Origin: an uncultured Christensenella sp.
GTDB taxonomy: Bacteria > Bacillota > Clostridia > Christensenellales > UBA3700
Direction of reading: 5' to 3'
Assembly: GCA_910584975.1 (NCBI GenBank)
Contig: CAJUEA010000001.1
Location: 274,043 to 338,042, forward strand
DNA: 64,000 nucleotides
This document shows positions 44,557-53,279 of the stretch, in pieces; positions within the stretch are counted from its first letter, which is position 1, and every line of letters starts with the position of its first letter. The notes beneath the pieces were generated by a model. That model ran no database searches. It was not told the origin of the DNA and was given only the letters and a program-made list of their open reading frames with translations. The translations under genes were made by a program, and so were the position numbers.

Positions 44557-45338
44557 GTAATAAGTATTTTATTAAAGTTTGTTTAAGTCAAATTAGTTGT
44601 CTTTTGGCTGTACGCATAAGTTAAATTGGCTGGTATGTTGTGCAATATGAATTTTATATGTTTAATTTTATTTTAGAGTTTTGTTAATTGTTGGTTGACT
44701 TGGTATAAAAGAGCGATAATATCTAAAAATAAATTGAGCGATATAGCATAAAACAGTAATGTTTAATTTGTTTTTGTAAATAATCTGCGAAAATAAAAAA
44801 ATCCACATAATGCAGAATAAATTTTGCTAAAAATGCTTTATAAATAAGACTTTTGTGAGTGTTTGAGGTAAAATTTACCAATAAATATTTAATAGGTAAA
44901 AGCATTAAAATCTACATAAAAGAGACTAAATGTTTGTGTTAAGTTTGCAATGTTTTTGCCTTTAAGTACAAGTTTTTATTTTTTTGCACGCAAAGCAAGA
45001 TTAAAAAACAAGGCTTAAATTGGACTTTTATTTGTAATATCTGCCTCAAAAAATTAGAGAGTCAATAAAAGGAAAGTGCTACAACGGACAAGTCGGAAGT
45101 AACATATTAAGGTATTTGACCAAATGAGAAGAGATTTGATTTTGAAATTAAATTGGAGATTGATTACAAGTTGTTAATTTTGTTTTTGTATTTAAAGTTT
45201 AAAATACTTGATGTATTTGTCATTACATAAAATTGTTTAAATTCGCAATTTTTGATATGTGTTGTGCTGTTGTTTGCTGCAAAAAGAGAGATTTGGCAAA
45301 AATTGTTGAGGAAATTATAATAAATAAGAGTTTTTCTA
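44557..45338. other. Long AT-rich intergenic region with no recognised gene
   Basis: Nearly 800 bp without a plausible coding frame on either strand. I looked for tRNA, riboswitch and terminator patterns and found none that I trust. Confidence 0.5.
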
Positions 45339-45367
45339 TTGACATTGTTTGCAAAAATTGCTAGAAT
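45339..45367 (+). promoter_or_regulatory. Sigma-A promoter of the dehydrogenase gene
   Basis: Perfect TTGACA (45339-45344), 17-bp spacer, TAGAAT (45362-45367); 75 bp before the ATG. Confidence 0.75.
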
Positions 45368-45441
45368 ACTAATGTACACTATTATAGATAAAATAATAAT
45401 AATAAAATTAAATAAATTTGTATAGATATACGGAGGTTACT

Positions 45442-46389
45442 ATGAATAGAAAAGTTACAATTATTGGAGCAGGAAGCGTTGGCGCATCAATTGCTTACAC
45501 TGCGGTGGTGAAAGGTGTTGCAAGCGAAATCGTGCTTATCGACATCAATAAGGACAAAACATTGGGTGAGGCAATGGATATTCGTCAAGGTATTCCATTC
45601 TGCACACCTTGTGATATATATGCAGGCGACTATGCAGATGCTGTTGGCAGTGATATTGTTGTTATCACTTCTGGTATTCCAAGAAAACCAGGTCAATCTC
45701 GTATTGATTTGACTCAAACAAATGTAAACATTATCAAAGACATTGCACAAAAAATTGTGCCTTATGCAAAAGATGCTTTGTATGTTATTGTAAGTAACCC
45801 CGTAGATATTATGACATATGTGTTTACAAAAGTTTCAGGTATTCCTGAGGAAAGAGTTATTGGTTCAGGCACCTTGCTTGACACTTCAAGGTTGCGTTCA
45901 AGCCTTGCTGATCATTTGGCTGTAAGCCAAAAAAGTATTCATGCTTATGTTTTGGGTGAGCATGGTGACAGCTCTTTTGTTCCTTGGTCAATTGCCCAAG
46001 TTGGCTGCGTAAACTTGCTTGACTACAAAAATAAGTTTAGCTGTAAAGATCAAAAAGATTTTGATTTTGACAAGCAAGAAATTGAAACTTATATGAAAAA
46101 ATCAGGTGGAACAATCATTCAAAGAAAAGGTGCAACTTTTTATGCAATTGCTATCAGTGTTTGTCATTTGCTTGAGTGCATTTTCTCTCAAAGCAATACT
46201 TCAATGACTGTATCTTCTATGATGCACGGCGAGTATGGTATTGAGGATGTTTGCCTAAGCATTCCATTTATCGTAGGACCAGATGGAATTTGTGGAAAAA
46301 TTTTGCCTGACCTTACTGAGGAAGAAATTGCAAAATTGCATAACAGTGCAAATATGTTGAAAAGCGTTATTGCTCAAATTGAAATTTGA
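45442..46389 (+). CDS. LDH/MDH-family NAD-dependent dehydrogenase, malate-type specificity residue
   Basis: A 315-aa 2-hydroxyacid dehydrogenase of the L-lactate/malate family; the ATG at 45442 follows CGGAGG. It has the NAD motif IIGAGSVGASIAY (7-19), SNPVDIMTYV, the catalytic SGTLLDTSRLRS Asp/Arg, and the catalytic His in YVLGEHGDSSF. Overall wording resembles proteins usually labelled L-lactate dehydrogenase. The substrate-discriminating residue in the mobile loop GIPRKPGQSR is Arg81, as in malate dehydrogenases, where lactate dehydrogenases have Gln. Arg87 is the conserved catalytic Arg. Standing directly upstream of the Hdr/fumarate-reductase/fumarase operon, oxaloacetate-malate conversion makes metabolic sense. 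Activity is inference. Confidence 0.85.
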   Translation: MNRKVTIIGAGSVGASIAYTAVVKGVASEIVLIDINKDKTLGEAMDIRQGIPFCTPCDIYAGDYADAVGSDIVVITSGIPRKPGQSRIDLTQTNVNIIKDIAQKIVPYAKDALYVIVSNPVDIMTYVFTKVSGIPEERVIGSGTLLDTSRLRSSLADHLAVSQKSIHAYVLGEHGDSSFVPWSIAQVGCVNLLDYKNKFSCKDQKDFDFDKQEIETYMKKSGGTIIQRKGATFYAIAISVCHLLECIFSQSNTSMTVSSMMHGEYGIEDVCLSIPFIVGPDGICGKILPDLTEEEIAKLHNSANMLKSVIAQIEI

Positions 46390-46538
46390 TTTAATTTGAA
46401 CTTAATATTAATTGTTGGCAACAAAATCAAAATGGCAAATATATTTGATCGATTTAACATTGAAAAAGCTGAATAACATTATGTTATAGCAAATGTAATT
46501 TTGTTTGATGTGCAAATGATATTTTTGATTGATAAAAA

Positions 46539-46567
46539 TTGAATGGATATTTGATTTTTGTTATGAT
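46539..46567 (+). promoter_or_regulatory. Probable promoter of the Hdr-fumarate reductase operon
   Basis: TTGAAT, 17-bp spacer, TATGAT; 135 bp before hdrB in the 312-bp gap after the dehydrogenase gene, which holds no clear terminator. Confidence 0.5.
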
Positions 46568-46701
46568 ATGAGTAAATTTGATTGTATATCAAAAAGCTTT
46601 TTTCAGCATATTTAAGTTGTTATCTTGCTAAATTGATTTTGAATATAATGTGCGATATGCACGAAAATTTAAGTATATGATTTATTATCAGTGGAGGTAA
46701 T

Positions 46702-47487
46702 ATGATTTATAGTTATTATCCTGGCTGTACCCTAAAGACAAAGGCGAAAGAGCTTGATATGTATGCTCGCCGTTCACTTGAGGCATTGGGTATTCAGTTT
46801 GAGGAGCTTGATAATTGGCAATGTTGCGGAGGAGTTTATCCTTTGGCAAAAGACGAAATCGCTACAAAATTGTCTTCTATCAGAACACTTAATCAAGCAA
46901 AAGAGCTTGGTCGTCCGCTTTTGACACTTTGCTCTGCTTGTCATCATGTTTTGACTCGTGTTAACAACGATATGAAAACAAACAGTGATATTCATATGAG
47001 AGCAAACAACTATTGTGCTTTTGCAGAACCTTATAACGGCGAAACAGAGGTTGTTCACTTTTTAACTTTGATTAAAGAAGTTATCGGTTTTGACAATTTG
47101 GCAAAAAAGGTTGTTAATCCTTTGAAAGGTCGCAAGATTGGTGCTTACTATGGTTGCCTACTTTTAAGACCAAGCAGTGAACTTGCTTTTGACGACCCTG
47201 AAAATCCAACAATTCTTGAGGATTTTATCAAGGCATTGGGTGCAACTCCGGTTGTATATCCTTTCCGTAATGAGTGTTGTGGTGGTTACATATCTGTTAC
47301 TAAACCTGAGCAAGCAACAAAAAATGTAGATAAAATTATTGATTCTGCAAAATATAAAGGTTGTGAAGAACTAATCACTGCGTGTCCGCTTTGTATGTAT
47401 AATTTGAATGCAAATGCAAAAGTAGACAACAAAATTGAGGTGAAATACTTTACTGAGCTTTTGGCTGAAGCTTTGGGTGTAAAGTAA
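46702..47487 (+). CDS. hdrB: Heterodisulfide reductase subunit B-like protein (two CCG domains)
   Basis: HdrB-like (261 aa), the catalytic-type subunit of Hdr complexes, here of a non-methanogen. Both CCG domains are complete: Cys9, Cys41-Cys42, Cys77, Cys80 and Cys152, Cys192-Cys193, Cys228, Cys231. These would hold two non-cubane 4Fe-4S clusters that in methanogens split a disulfide. It starts YSYYPGCTLKTKAKELDMY. It is first in the operon, 10 nt before hdrC. The clostridial acceptor cannot be CoM-S-S-CoB; the gene context suggests electrons go on to the fumarate reductase subunits downstream (inference). RBS GGAGG. Confidence 0.88.
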   Translation: MIYSYYPGCTLKTKAKELDMYARRSLEALGIQFEELDNWQCCGGVYPLAKDEIATKLSSIRTLNQAKELGRPLLTLCSACHHVLTRVNNDMKTNSDIHMRANNYCAFAEPYNGETEVVHFLTLIKEVIGFDNLAKKVVNPLKGRKIGAYYGCLLLRPSSELAFDDPENPTILEDFIKALGATPVVYPFRNECCGGYISVTKPEQATKNVDKIIDSAKYKGCEELITACPLCMYNLNANAKVDNKIEVKYFTELLAEALGVK

Positions 47488-47497
47488 GGAGGGCGAT

Positions 47498-47887
47498 ATG
47501 AAAAAAGATATGGAACTTGCAAATGAAGTTATTCGTATCAGTGGCGCAAATCCAATCAGATGTATGAAATGTGGCAAATGCTCTGCATCTTGTCCTTCAT
47601 TCAATGAAATGGAATATGCCCCTCACAAATTTGTGGATATGGTGGTACATGGCAGAATTCAAGAGCTTATGGACAGCAAATCAATTTTTCATTGTTTAAG
47701 CTGTTTTGCTTGTGTGGAAAGATGCCCTCGTGGTGTTGAACCTGCCAAAATAGTTGAGGCTATCAGAGTGGTTAAGCAAAGACAAGTCGGCGAAAATTAT
47801 TTGGATGCAAATGATATTCCTGCGATTATTGATGAGCAAATCCCTCAACAAGCATTGGTAAGTGCTTTTAGGAAATTCAAGAAATAG
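47498..47887 (+). CDS. hdrC: Heterodisulfide reductase subunit C-like ferredoxin protein
   Basis: HdrC-like (129 aa). Two 4Fe-4S motifs at Cys22/25/28/32 (CMKCGKCSASCP) and Cys66/69/72/76 (CLSCFACVERCP) form the wire between HdrA and HdrB. Length and spacing match HdrC. RBS AGGAGGG; 14 nt before hdrA. Confidence 0.88.
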   Translation: MKKDMELANEVIRISGANPIRCMKCGKCSASCPSFNEMEYAPHKFVDMVVHGRIQELMDSKSIFHCLSCFACVERCPRGVEPAKIVEAIRVVKQRQVGENYLDANDIPAIIDEQIPQQALVSAFRKFKK

Positions 47888-47901
47888 AGGAGAGGACAAA
47901 A

Positions 47902-49890
47902 GTGCTAAAGATAGGTGTATTTGTATGTTGGTGTGGTAGTAATATTGCGGCAACAGTAGATGTAAAGCAAGTTGTCGAGGCTGTTAAGTTGCAACCAGGT
48001 GTTGTGTTTGCAACAGATTATCAGTATATGTGTTCTGAGGCCGGACAACTTATTATGCGCAATGCGATTGAAGAATATAAACTTGATGGTGTGGTTATCT
48101 GTTCTTGTTCTCCAAGAATGCACGAAGGTACTTTCCGTAAAAATGCGGAAAGAGCAGGGCTTAACCCATTTATGGTTGAAATTGCAAACATTCGTGAGCA
48201 TTGTTCTTGGATACATAAAAATATTGAAGAGGCTACAATCAAGGCTATTGCACTTGCAAACGCTGCGATTGCAAAAGTAAAATTAAACGCACCACTTATC
48301 AGTGGCGAAAGTCAAGTTACAAAAAGGGCTTTGGTTATTGGTGGTGGTATTGCAGGTATTCAAACTGCTTTGGATATTGCAGAGGCAGGTTTCCAAGTTG
48401 ATATTGTGGAAAAAAGACCAACAATCGGTGGGAATATGGCAAAGCTTGACAAAACTTTCCCAACACTTGACTGTTCAGCTTGTATTCTGACACCAAAGAT
48501 GGTTGATGCGGCTGCAAATCCTAACATTGAGCTTTTAACTTACAGCGAAGTGGAAAAAGTAAGTGGCTTTGTTGGCAATTTTAAGGCAACAATCCGTAAA
48601 AAGGCAAGATATATCAACACAGATTTGTGTACAGGTTGTGGCGATTGCATGTCAAAATGTCCTTCAAAGAAAGGCAAAAATGAATTTAACTGTGGACTTA
48701 ACAACAGACCTGCAATTTATATTCCATTTGCACAGGCAATTCCTAATGTTGCAGTTATTGACCCTGTACAATGTATTAAAATAACTAAAGATAAATGTGG
48801 ACTTTGTCAAACTGTATGTTCTGCAAAAGCTATTGACTACACACAACAAGATGAGATTATTGAGCGTGAGTATGGTGCTATTGTGGCTGCAACAGGTTAC
48901 AATCCTATCAAGCTTGACAAGTTTGACGAATATGGCTACAGCCAAAGCAAGGATGTTATCACAAGCCTTGAATTGGAAAGATTGATGAATGCAGCTGGTC
49001 CTACTGGTGGAAAGCTTGTAAAACCAAGTGATGGTTCTCATCCTCACACAATCACATTCATTCAATGTGTAGGTTCAAGAGATATCAGTGGAAGAGGCAA
49101 ATGCTATTGCTCAAAAATTTGCTGTATGTACACAGCAAAACATGCAATGCTTATCCGTGATAAATATCCTGATGTAAATGTAAATGTATTTTATATTGAT
49201 GTTCGTACTCCTGGCAAAAACTATGATGAGTTTTATCGCAGAGCAGTGGAAGAGTATAATGTAAATTATATTAAAGGTCAAGTTGGCAAAGTATACGAGA
49301 GTGATGGACATCTTGTTTTGCAAGCAAGTGATTTGTTGAACAATGAACAAATTCTTGTAAACAGCGATATGGTTGTGCTTGCAACAGCAATTGAACCAGA
49401 TGAGTCTGCCAAAAAGGTTGCATCAATGCTTACAGCAAGTATTGATACAAACAATTTCCTTACAGAGGCTCATGCAAAATTGCGTCCAGTTGAAAGCCCA
49501 ACAGCAGGTATTTTCTTGTCAGGTGTTTGCCAAGGTCCTAAGGATATTCCTGAAACAGTATCTCAAGCAAGTGCTTGTGCTGCAAAGGTTATCGGACTTT
49601 TGAGCAAAACAAAATTGGTTACAAATCCTTGTGTGGCTCATAGTGATGAGTTGTTGTGTAATGGTTGCTCAAACTGCGCAAATGTTTGCCCTTATGGTGC
49701 AATCGGATATGAAACAAAACTTATTAATGACCACGGAATCAGAGAAAACAGACGAGTTGCAGCTGTTAATCCAGCATTGTGCCAAGGCTGTGGTGCTTGC
49801 ACAGTTGCTTGCCCATCAGGTGCTATGGATTTGTTTGGATTCTCTAACAGTCAAATTATGGCGGAGGTAGAAGCAGTATGCAAGAAGTAA
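47902..49890 (+). CDS. hdrA: Heterodisulfide reductase subunit A-like flavoprotein (electron-bifurcating subunit)
   Basis: HdrA-like (662 aa), GTG start after GAGGAGAGG. The N-terminal IGVFVCWCGSNI region and CSCSPRMHEGTFR are typical. The FAD fold has VIGGGIAGIQTALDIAEAG (about 146-164) followed by RPTIGGNMAKLDKTFP and the conserved CSACILTPKM. An inserted ferredoxin motif CTGCGDCMSKCP is near 245, CGLCQTVCSAKAI near 300, and a C-terminal two-cluster ferredoxin (CNGCSNCANVCP and CQGCGACTVACP, about 594-640). In characterised complexes its FAD bifurcates electrons to ferredoxin and HdrBC. The gene overlaps mvhD by 13 bp. Confidence 0.9.
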   Translation: MLKIGVFVCWCGSNIAATVDVKQVVEAVKLQPGVVFATDYQYMCSEAGQLIMRNAIEEYKLDGVVICSCSPRMHEGTFRKNAERAGLNPFMVEIANIREHCSWIHKNIEEATIKAIALANAAIAKVKLNAPLISGESQVTKRALVIGGGIAGIQTALDIAEAGFQVDIVEKRPTIGGNMAKLDKTFPTLDCSACILTPKMVDAAANPNIELLTYSEVEKVSGFVGNFKATIRKKARYINTDLCTGCGDCMSKCPSKKGKNEFNCGLNNRPAIYIPFAQAIPNVAVIDPVQCIKITKDKCGLCQTVCSAKAIDYTQQDEIIEREYGAIVAATGYNPIKLDKFDEYGYSQSKDVITSLELERLMNAAGPTGGKLVKPSDGSHPHTITFIQCVGSRDISGRGKCYCSKICCMYTAKHAMLIRDKYPDVNVNVFYIDVRTPGKNYDEFYRRAVEEYNVNYIKGQVGKVYESDGHLVLQASDLLNNEQILVNSDMVVLATAIEPDESAKKVASMLTASIDTNNFLTEAHAKLRPVESPTAGIFLSGVCQGPKDIPETVSQASACAAKVIGLLSKTKLVTNPCVAHSDELLCNGCSNCANVCPYGAIGYETKLINDHGIRENRRVAAVNPALCQGCGACTVACPSGAMDLFGFSNSQIMAEVEAVCKK

Positions 49891-50315
49891 AAGAATTTAA
49901 GCCAACTATTGTTGCTTTTTGTTGCAACTGGTGTAGTTATGCAGGCGCTGACCTTGCAGGCTCAAGCAGATTGACTTATCCTGCTGATGTAAAAATTATC
50001 AGAGTGCCTTGTTCTGGTCGTGTAAACCCAATGTTTATACTAAAAGCTTTTGAGCGTGGTGCAGATGGTGTTATTATTTGTGGTTGCCACCCTGGCGACT
50101 GTCATTACAGCACTGGCAACTATTACACAAGAAGAAGACTTGCTCTTTTGTACAGCATGCTTGACTTTATGGGTATTGAAAGAGGTCGTACTCGTGTTGA
50201 GTGGGTATCTGCAGCAGAAGGTGTTAAATTTTCTACAGTTATGAACAAGTTCGTTGAGGACATTAGAGCTTTGGGCGAATGTGTTAAATTAGGAGATATA
50301 AGATGCAAGGATTAG
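49878..50315 (+). CDS. mvhD: MvhD-like 2Fe-2S electron-transfer subunit
   Basis: A 145-aa hydrogenase delta-subunit-type protein that links an electron-input module to HdrA. Cysteines in FCCNWCSYAGADLAG, VPCSGRVNP and ICGCHPGDCHYSTGN are the family's 2Fe-2S ligands. No [NiFe]-hydrogenase (MvhAG) follows; instead Flox-like subunits do, so the input is probably NADH. It overlaps its neighbours by 13 bp on each side. Confidence 0.88.
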   Translation: MQEVKEFKPTIVAFCCNWCSYAGADLAGSSRLTYPADVKIIRVPCSGRVNPMFILKAFERGADGVIICGCHPGDCHYSTGNYYTRRRLALLYSMLDFMGIERGRTRVEWVSAAEGVKFSTVMNKFVEDIRALGECVKLGDIRCKD

Positions 50316-51283
50316 AATTGAAATTGAAAGAAAGATTACAGGAGCTTTTGGATAATGGCACTGTTGATTGCGTTATCGGTTGGACTAAAGGCGAATTTAT
50401 TTATGATACTACTCCTGCAATCTTCACAAAAGAAAGTGGATTGAACGGCTTTGTTTACAATAGTTTTTGTGGTGCAAATTTGAGCAAATATCTTGTATCT
50501 CAAATTACAAGCGACAAAAAGTTTGCTGTTGTTTTAAAGCCTTGTGATACATATAGTATGAATCAGCTTATTACAGAGCATCGCGTAAACAGAGAAAATA
50601 TTTACATTGTTGGCGTTGGTTGCAGTGGTCATCTTGACATTGACAAGATTAAGGCTCAAGGCGTAAGTGGTATCACAAATGTTGTTGATAATGATAATAA
50701 TATAATTATTAATAGTATATATGGCGATGCTAGTATGGAAAAAGCAGCTGTATTGCTTTCAAAATGCCAATCTTGCAAGGGCGCAGAGCTTAAAATTGCT
50801 GACGAGATTATTGGAGAAGGAATTGCAACTCCTGCTTGTGATGCAAGATTTGATGGCGTTAAAAAGCTTGAGGCAATGACAGCAGAGCAAAGATTTGCTT
50901 TTTGGAAAAAAGAACTTTCAAAGTGCATAAGATGCAATGCTTGTCGCAATATTTGTCCTGCTTGCACTTGTCGTACTTGTGTTTTTGACAATGCAAGAAG
51001 TAATGTTGCTGCAAAAGCAAATGCAACTGAGTTTGAGGAAAAAATGTTCCATATCATAAGGGCTTTCCATGTGGCAGGAAGATGTACTGACTGTGGCGAA
51101 TGTTCAAGAGTTTGCCCTCAAGGTATTCCACTTCATTTGCTAAATCGCAAATTTATCAAGGATATCAATGAGTTTTATGGTGACTATCAAGCAGGAGAGA
51201 TTGCAGATCAACGCAATCCACTTGTAAACTTTACCGAAGGCGATATTGAGGCGACTGCTATAAGTGATAAGGAGGGTAAATAA
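50303..51283 (+). CDS. Flox-like iron-sulfur subunit (F420-dehydrogenase beta-like N-terminus, 4Fe-4S dicluster)
   Basis: A 326-aa protein. The N-terminal about 180 residues resemble the FrhB/FpoF-type N-terminal fold (FVYNSFCGANLSKYL; VVLKPCDTYSMNQLI; YIVGVGCSGHLD). Cys residues in LLSKCQSCKGAEL suggest an extra site. The C-terminus has CIRCNACRNICPACTCRTC (about 213-231) and CTDCGECSRVCPQGIPLHLL, giving two 4Fe-4S clusters. In the FloxABCD-HdrABC clusters of sulfate reducers and clostridia, such subunits carry electrons between the NADH-oxidising flavoprotein and HdrA. Stop overlaps the next start (TAATG). Confidence 0.75.
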   Translation: MQGLELKLKERLQELLDNGTVDCVIGWTKGEFIYDTTPAIFTKESGLNGFVYNSFCGANLSKYLVSQITSDKKFAVVLKPCDTYSMNQLITEHRVNRENIYIVGVGCSGHLDIDKIKAQGVSGITNVVDNDNNIIINSIYGDASMEKAAVLLSKCQSCKGAELKIADEIIGEGIATPACDARFDGVKKLEAMTAEQRFAFWKKELSKCIRCNACRNICPACTCRTCVFDNARSNVAAKANATEFEEKMFHIIRAFHVAGRCTDCGECSRVCPQGIPLHLLNRKFIKDINEFYGDYQAGEIADQRNPLVNFTEGDIEATAISDKEGK

Positions 51284-52302
51284 TGAAAAAATTAGCGTTA
51301 TCTAACCTTAATAGCTTATACAATGCTATTAATGAAAAAATGAGATTATATGCACCTATCGAAAATAATGGTGCAGTTAACTTTGAGGAATGGAGTGAAG
51401 GTGCAGAGGTCAATTTGAACAAAATGACCGTGAAAAGTGCAAAAGACGCATTCTTCCCACAATGTGAGGACTTGTCAAATTTCAAAAAAGACGGCAAACA
51501 TATTATTGTGGAGCAAGGCGAGCTTGTTGCCGAAGATTTTGTGATTTTTGGCGTTAGAGCTTGTGATGTAAGAGCTTTTCACATCCTTGACACTGTTTTT
51601 CTTGAAGGTTTTCTTGACACTTTTTATGAGGCAAGACGCAAACATGGTATTGTTATATCATTAAGTTGCACAAAGCCAGAGGAAAGTTGTTTTTGCAGTA
51701 ACTTTGGTATTGACCCAGCTCAACCTAAAGGCGATATTGAAAGCTATATTGCAGGAGAGAATATTTACTTTAATCCTGTGACAGAAAAAGGCGAAAAGTT
51801 TATGGCAGAGTTTGCAGGACTTTTTGAGAATAGCGATGACAAGGCAGTAAAAGATAGTCAAGCAAAAACTCGTGAAATTATGAGCAAATTGCCATTTAAC
51901 AATTTGCCATTGAAAGAGTTCGGTGGGGATAAGCTTGATGCAATGTTCGCTCGTCCTGAGTGGCAGGCATTGTCAGAGAGCTGTATCGGTTGTGGAACTT
52001 GTACATATGTTTGCCCAACTTGTCAATGTTATGATGTAAGAGACTACAAAACAAACACTGGCGTAAAAAGATTCCGTTGTTGGGATTCTTGTATGAGAAA
52101 AGATTTTACAATGATGGCTCACGGAACAAACAGACCAAGCCATATGCAAAGATTCCGTCAAAGATTTATGCATAAATTGGTATATCATCCTGCAAATCAC
52201 AATGGAGAGTTTTCTTGTGTTGGTTGTGGAAGATGTGTTGCAAAATGCCCTGTTTCAATGAATATTGTTAAAGTTATGAAAACTTTGGGAGGTAACAAAT
52301 AA
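51283..52302 (+). CDS. Flox-like 4Fe-4S subunit, AsrA/hydrogenase beta type
   Basis: A 339-aa protein starting at a TAATG overlap. The N-terminal about 220 residues include FVIFGVRACDVRAFHILDTV and VISLSCTKPEESCFCSNFG, as in anaerobic sulfite reductase A and related hydrogenase subunits. The C-terminus has CIGCGTCTYVCPTCQCYD (about 236-253), the conserved RFRCWDSCMRKDFTMMAHG and CVGCGRCVAKCP. It probably carries electrons from the FAD/NAD subunit encoded next. Confidence 0.8.
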   Translation: MKKLALSNLNSLYNAINEKMRLYAPIENNGAVNFEEWSEGAEVNLNKMTVKSAKDAFFPQCEDLSNFKKDGKHIIVEQGELVAEDFVIFGVRACDVRAFHILDTVFLEGFLDTFYEARRKHGIVISLSCTKPEESCFCSNFGIDPAQPKGDIESYIAGENIYFNPVTEKGEKFMAEFAGLFENSDDKAVKDSQAKTREIMSKLPFNNLPLKEFGGDKLDAMFARPEWQALSESCIGCGTCTYVCPTCQCYDVRDYKTNTGVKRFRCWDSCMRKDFTMMAHGTNRPSHMQRFRQRFMHKLVYHPANHNGEFSCVGCGRCVAKCPVSMNIVKVMKTLGGNK

Positions 52303-53138
52303 TGAGTGAAATTATAAAAGACGAATTAGTACCTCATGTGGCAAAAGTAATCAGTGTTCGCACAGATACAAATGATGTTAAAACTTTTGGAGTTGTTGGC
52401 ATTGATGGAAGCATAATGTTTGACCACAGACCGGGTCAATGTGCAATGGTATCAATTCCTGGTGTGGGTGAGGCAATGTTTTCAATTACTTCTTCTCCTA
52501 CAAACACAGAGTTTAAAGAGTTTTCTATCAAAAGATGTGGTATTTTGACAGAGGCAATCCACCAGTTGGAAGTTGGCGACGAAATTACTGTTAGAGGACC
52601 TTATGGAAAGCCTTTCCCAGTTGACGATGCTTTTGCAAAAAAGAATTTGTTGTTCATTGCAGGTGGTATTGGTATTGCTCCTTTGCGTTCTGTTATCAAT
52701 TATGTAAGAGCAAACAGAGATAACTACGGACATGTTGATGTGCTTTATGGTGCAAGAAGTTCAGGCGACCTTGTGGACTATGAGGAGATGACAAAGGAAT
52801 GGGCAAACGACAAAGATTTCAATGTGTTTGTAACCATTGACAGACCTGAGGAAGGTTGGGAAGGTCATGTTGGCTTTGTTCCTGCTTATTTGAAGGAATT
52901 GGCTTTTGACAACAATCGTACTGCTGTAATTTGTGGACCACCAATTATGATTAAGTTTGTTCTTCAAGGACTTATTGAAATGGGCTTTGATAAAACTCAA
53001 GTTTACACAACCTTGGAACTTAAAATGAAATGTGGTATCGGCAAATGTGGAAGATGTAACATCGGTTCAAAATTTGTTTGCAAAGATGGTCCAGTTTTCA
53101 GATGTGATGAGATTGACGAGTTGCCAAACGAATATTGA
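52302..53138 (+). CDS. Flox-like FAD/NAD(P)-binding subunit (AsrB/ferredoxin reductase type)
   Basis: A 278-aa flavoprotein starting at a TAATG overlap. The FAD barrel (about 1-100) has FDHRPGQCAMVSIPGVG and RGPYGKPFPVD. The NAD-binding half has LLFIAGGIGIAPLRSVINYV and TAVICGPPIMIKFVLQGL. The C-terminal Cys-rich LKMKCGIGKCGRCNIG plus FVCKDGPVF form the 2Fe-2S site. This is the expected NADH entry point of the complex. A 140-bp gap follows before the fumarate reductase genes. Confidence 0.88.
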   Translation: MSEIIKDELVPHVAKVISVRTDTNDVKTFGVVGIDGSIMFDHRPGQCAMVSIPGVGEAMFSITSSPTNTEFKEFSIKRCGILTEAIHQLEVGDEITVRGPYGKPFPVDDAFAKKNLLFIAGGIGIAPLRSVINYVRANRDNYGHVDVLYGARSSGDLVDYEEMTKEWANDKDFNVFVTIDRPEEGWEGHVGFVPAYLKELAFDNNRTAVICGPPIMIKFVLQGLIEMGFDKTQVYTTLELKMKCGIGKCGRCNIGSKFVCKDGPVFRCDEIDELPNEY

Positions 53139-53222
53139 TGGCATTGTGGTGTTCAAAAACTATTTGCCAAAATATCGTTAAAAGATTTTTTGCAATCAAA
53201 AGTTTTTGATAAGTTATTGATT

Positions 53223-53237
53223 TTACAATAATTGTAG
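53223..53237. promoter_or_regulatory. Palindrome before the fumarate reductase genes
   Basis: TTACAATAATTGTAG contains a perfect 13-bp palindrome (TACAAT-A-ATTGTA) 43 bp before the ATG at 53280. It agrees with the PerR consensus TTATAATNATTATAA at 12 of 15 positions. It could be an operator for the second half of the cluster; no regulator is identified. Confidence 0.35.
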
Positions 53238-53279
53238 CAAAAGTTACAATATCTTAATAAATAAAAAGAGGATGAGTAT

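Noticed and set aside
44557..45338. Searched for tRNAs, a riboswitch or small genes in the 800-bp gap
   Set aside because: Promoter-like TTGACT...TAATAT near 44695 is not followed by a terminator or structure I trust.
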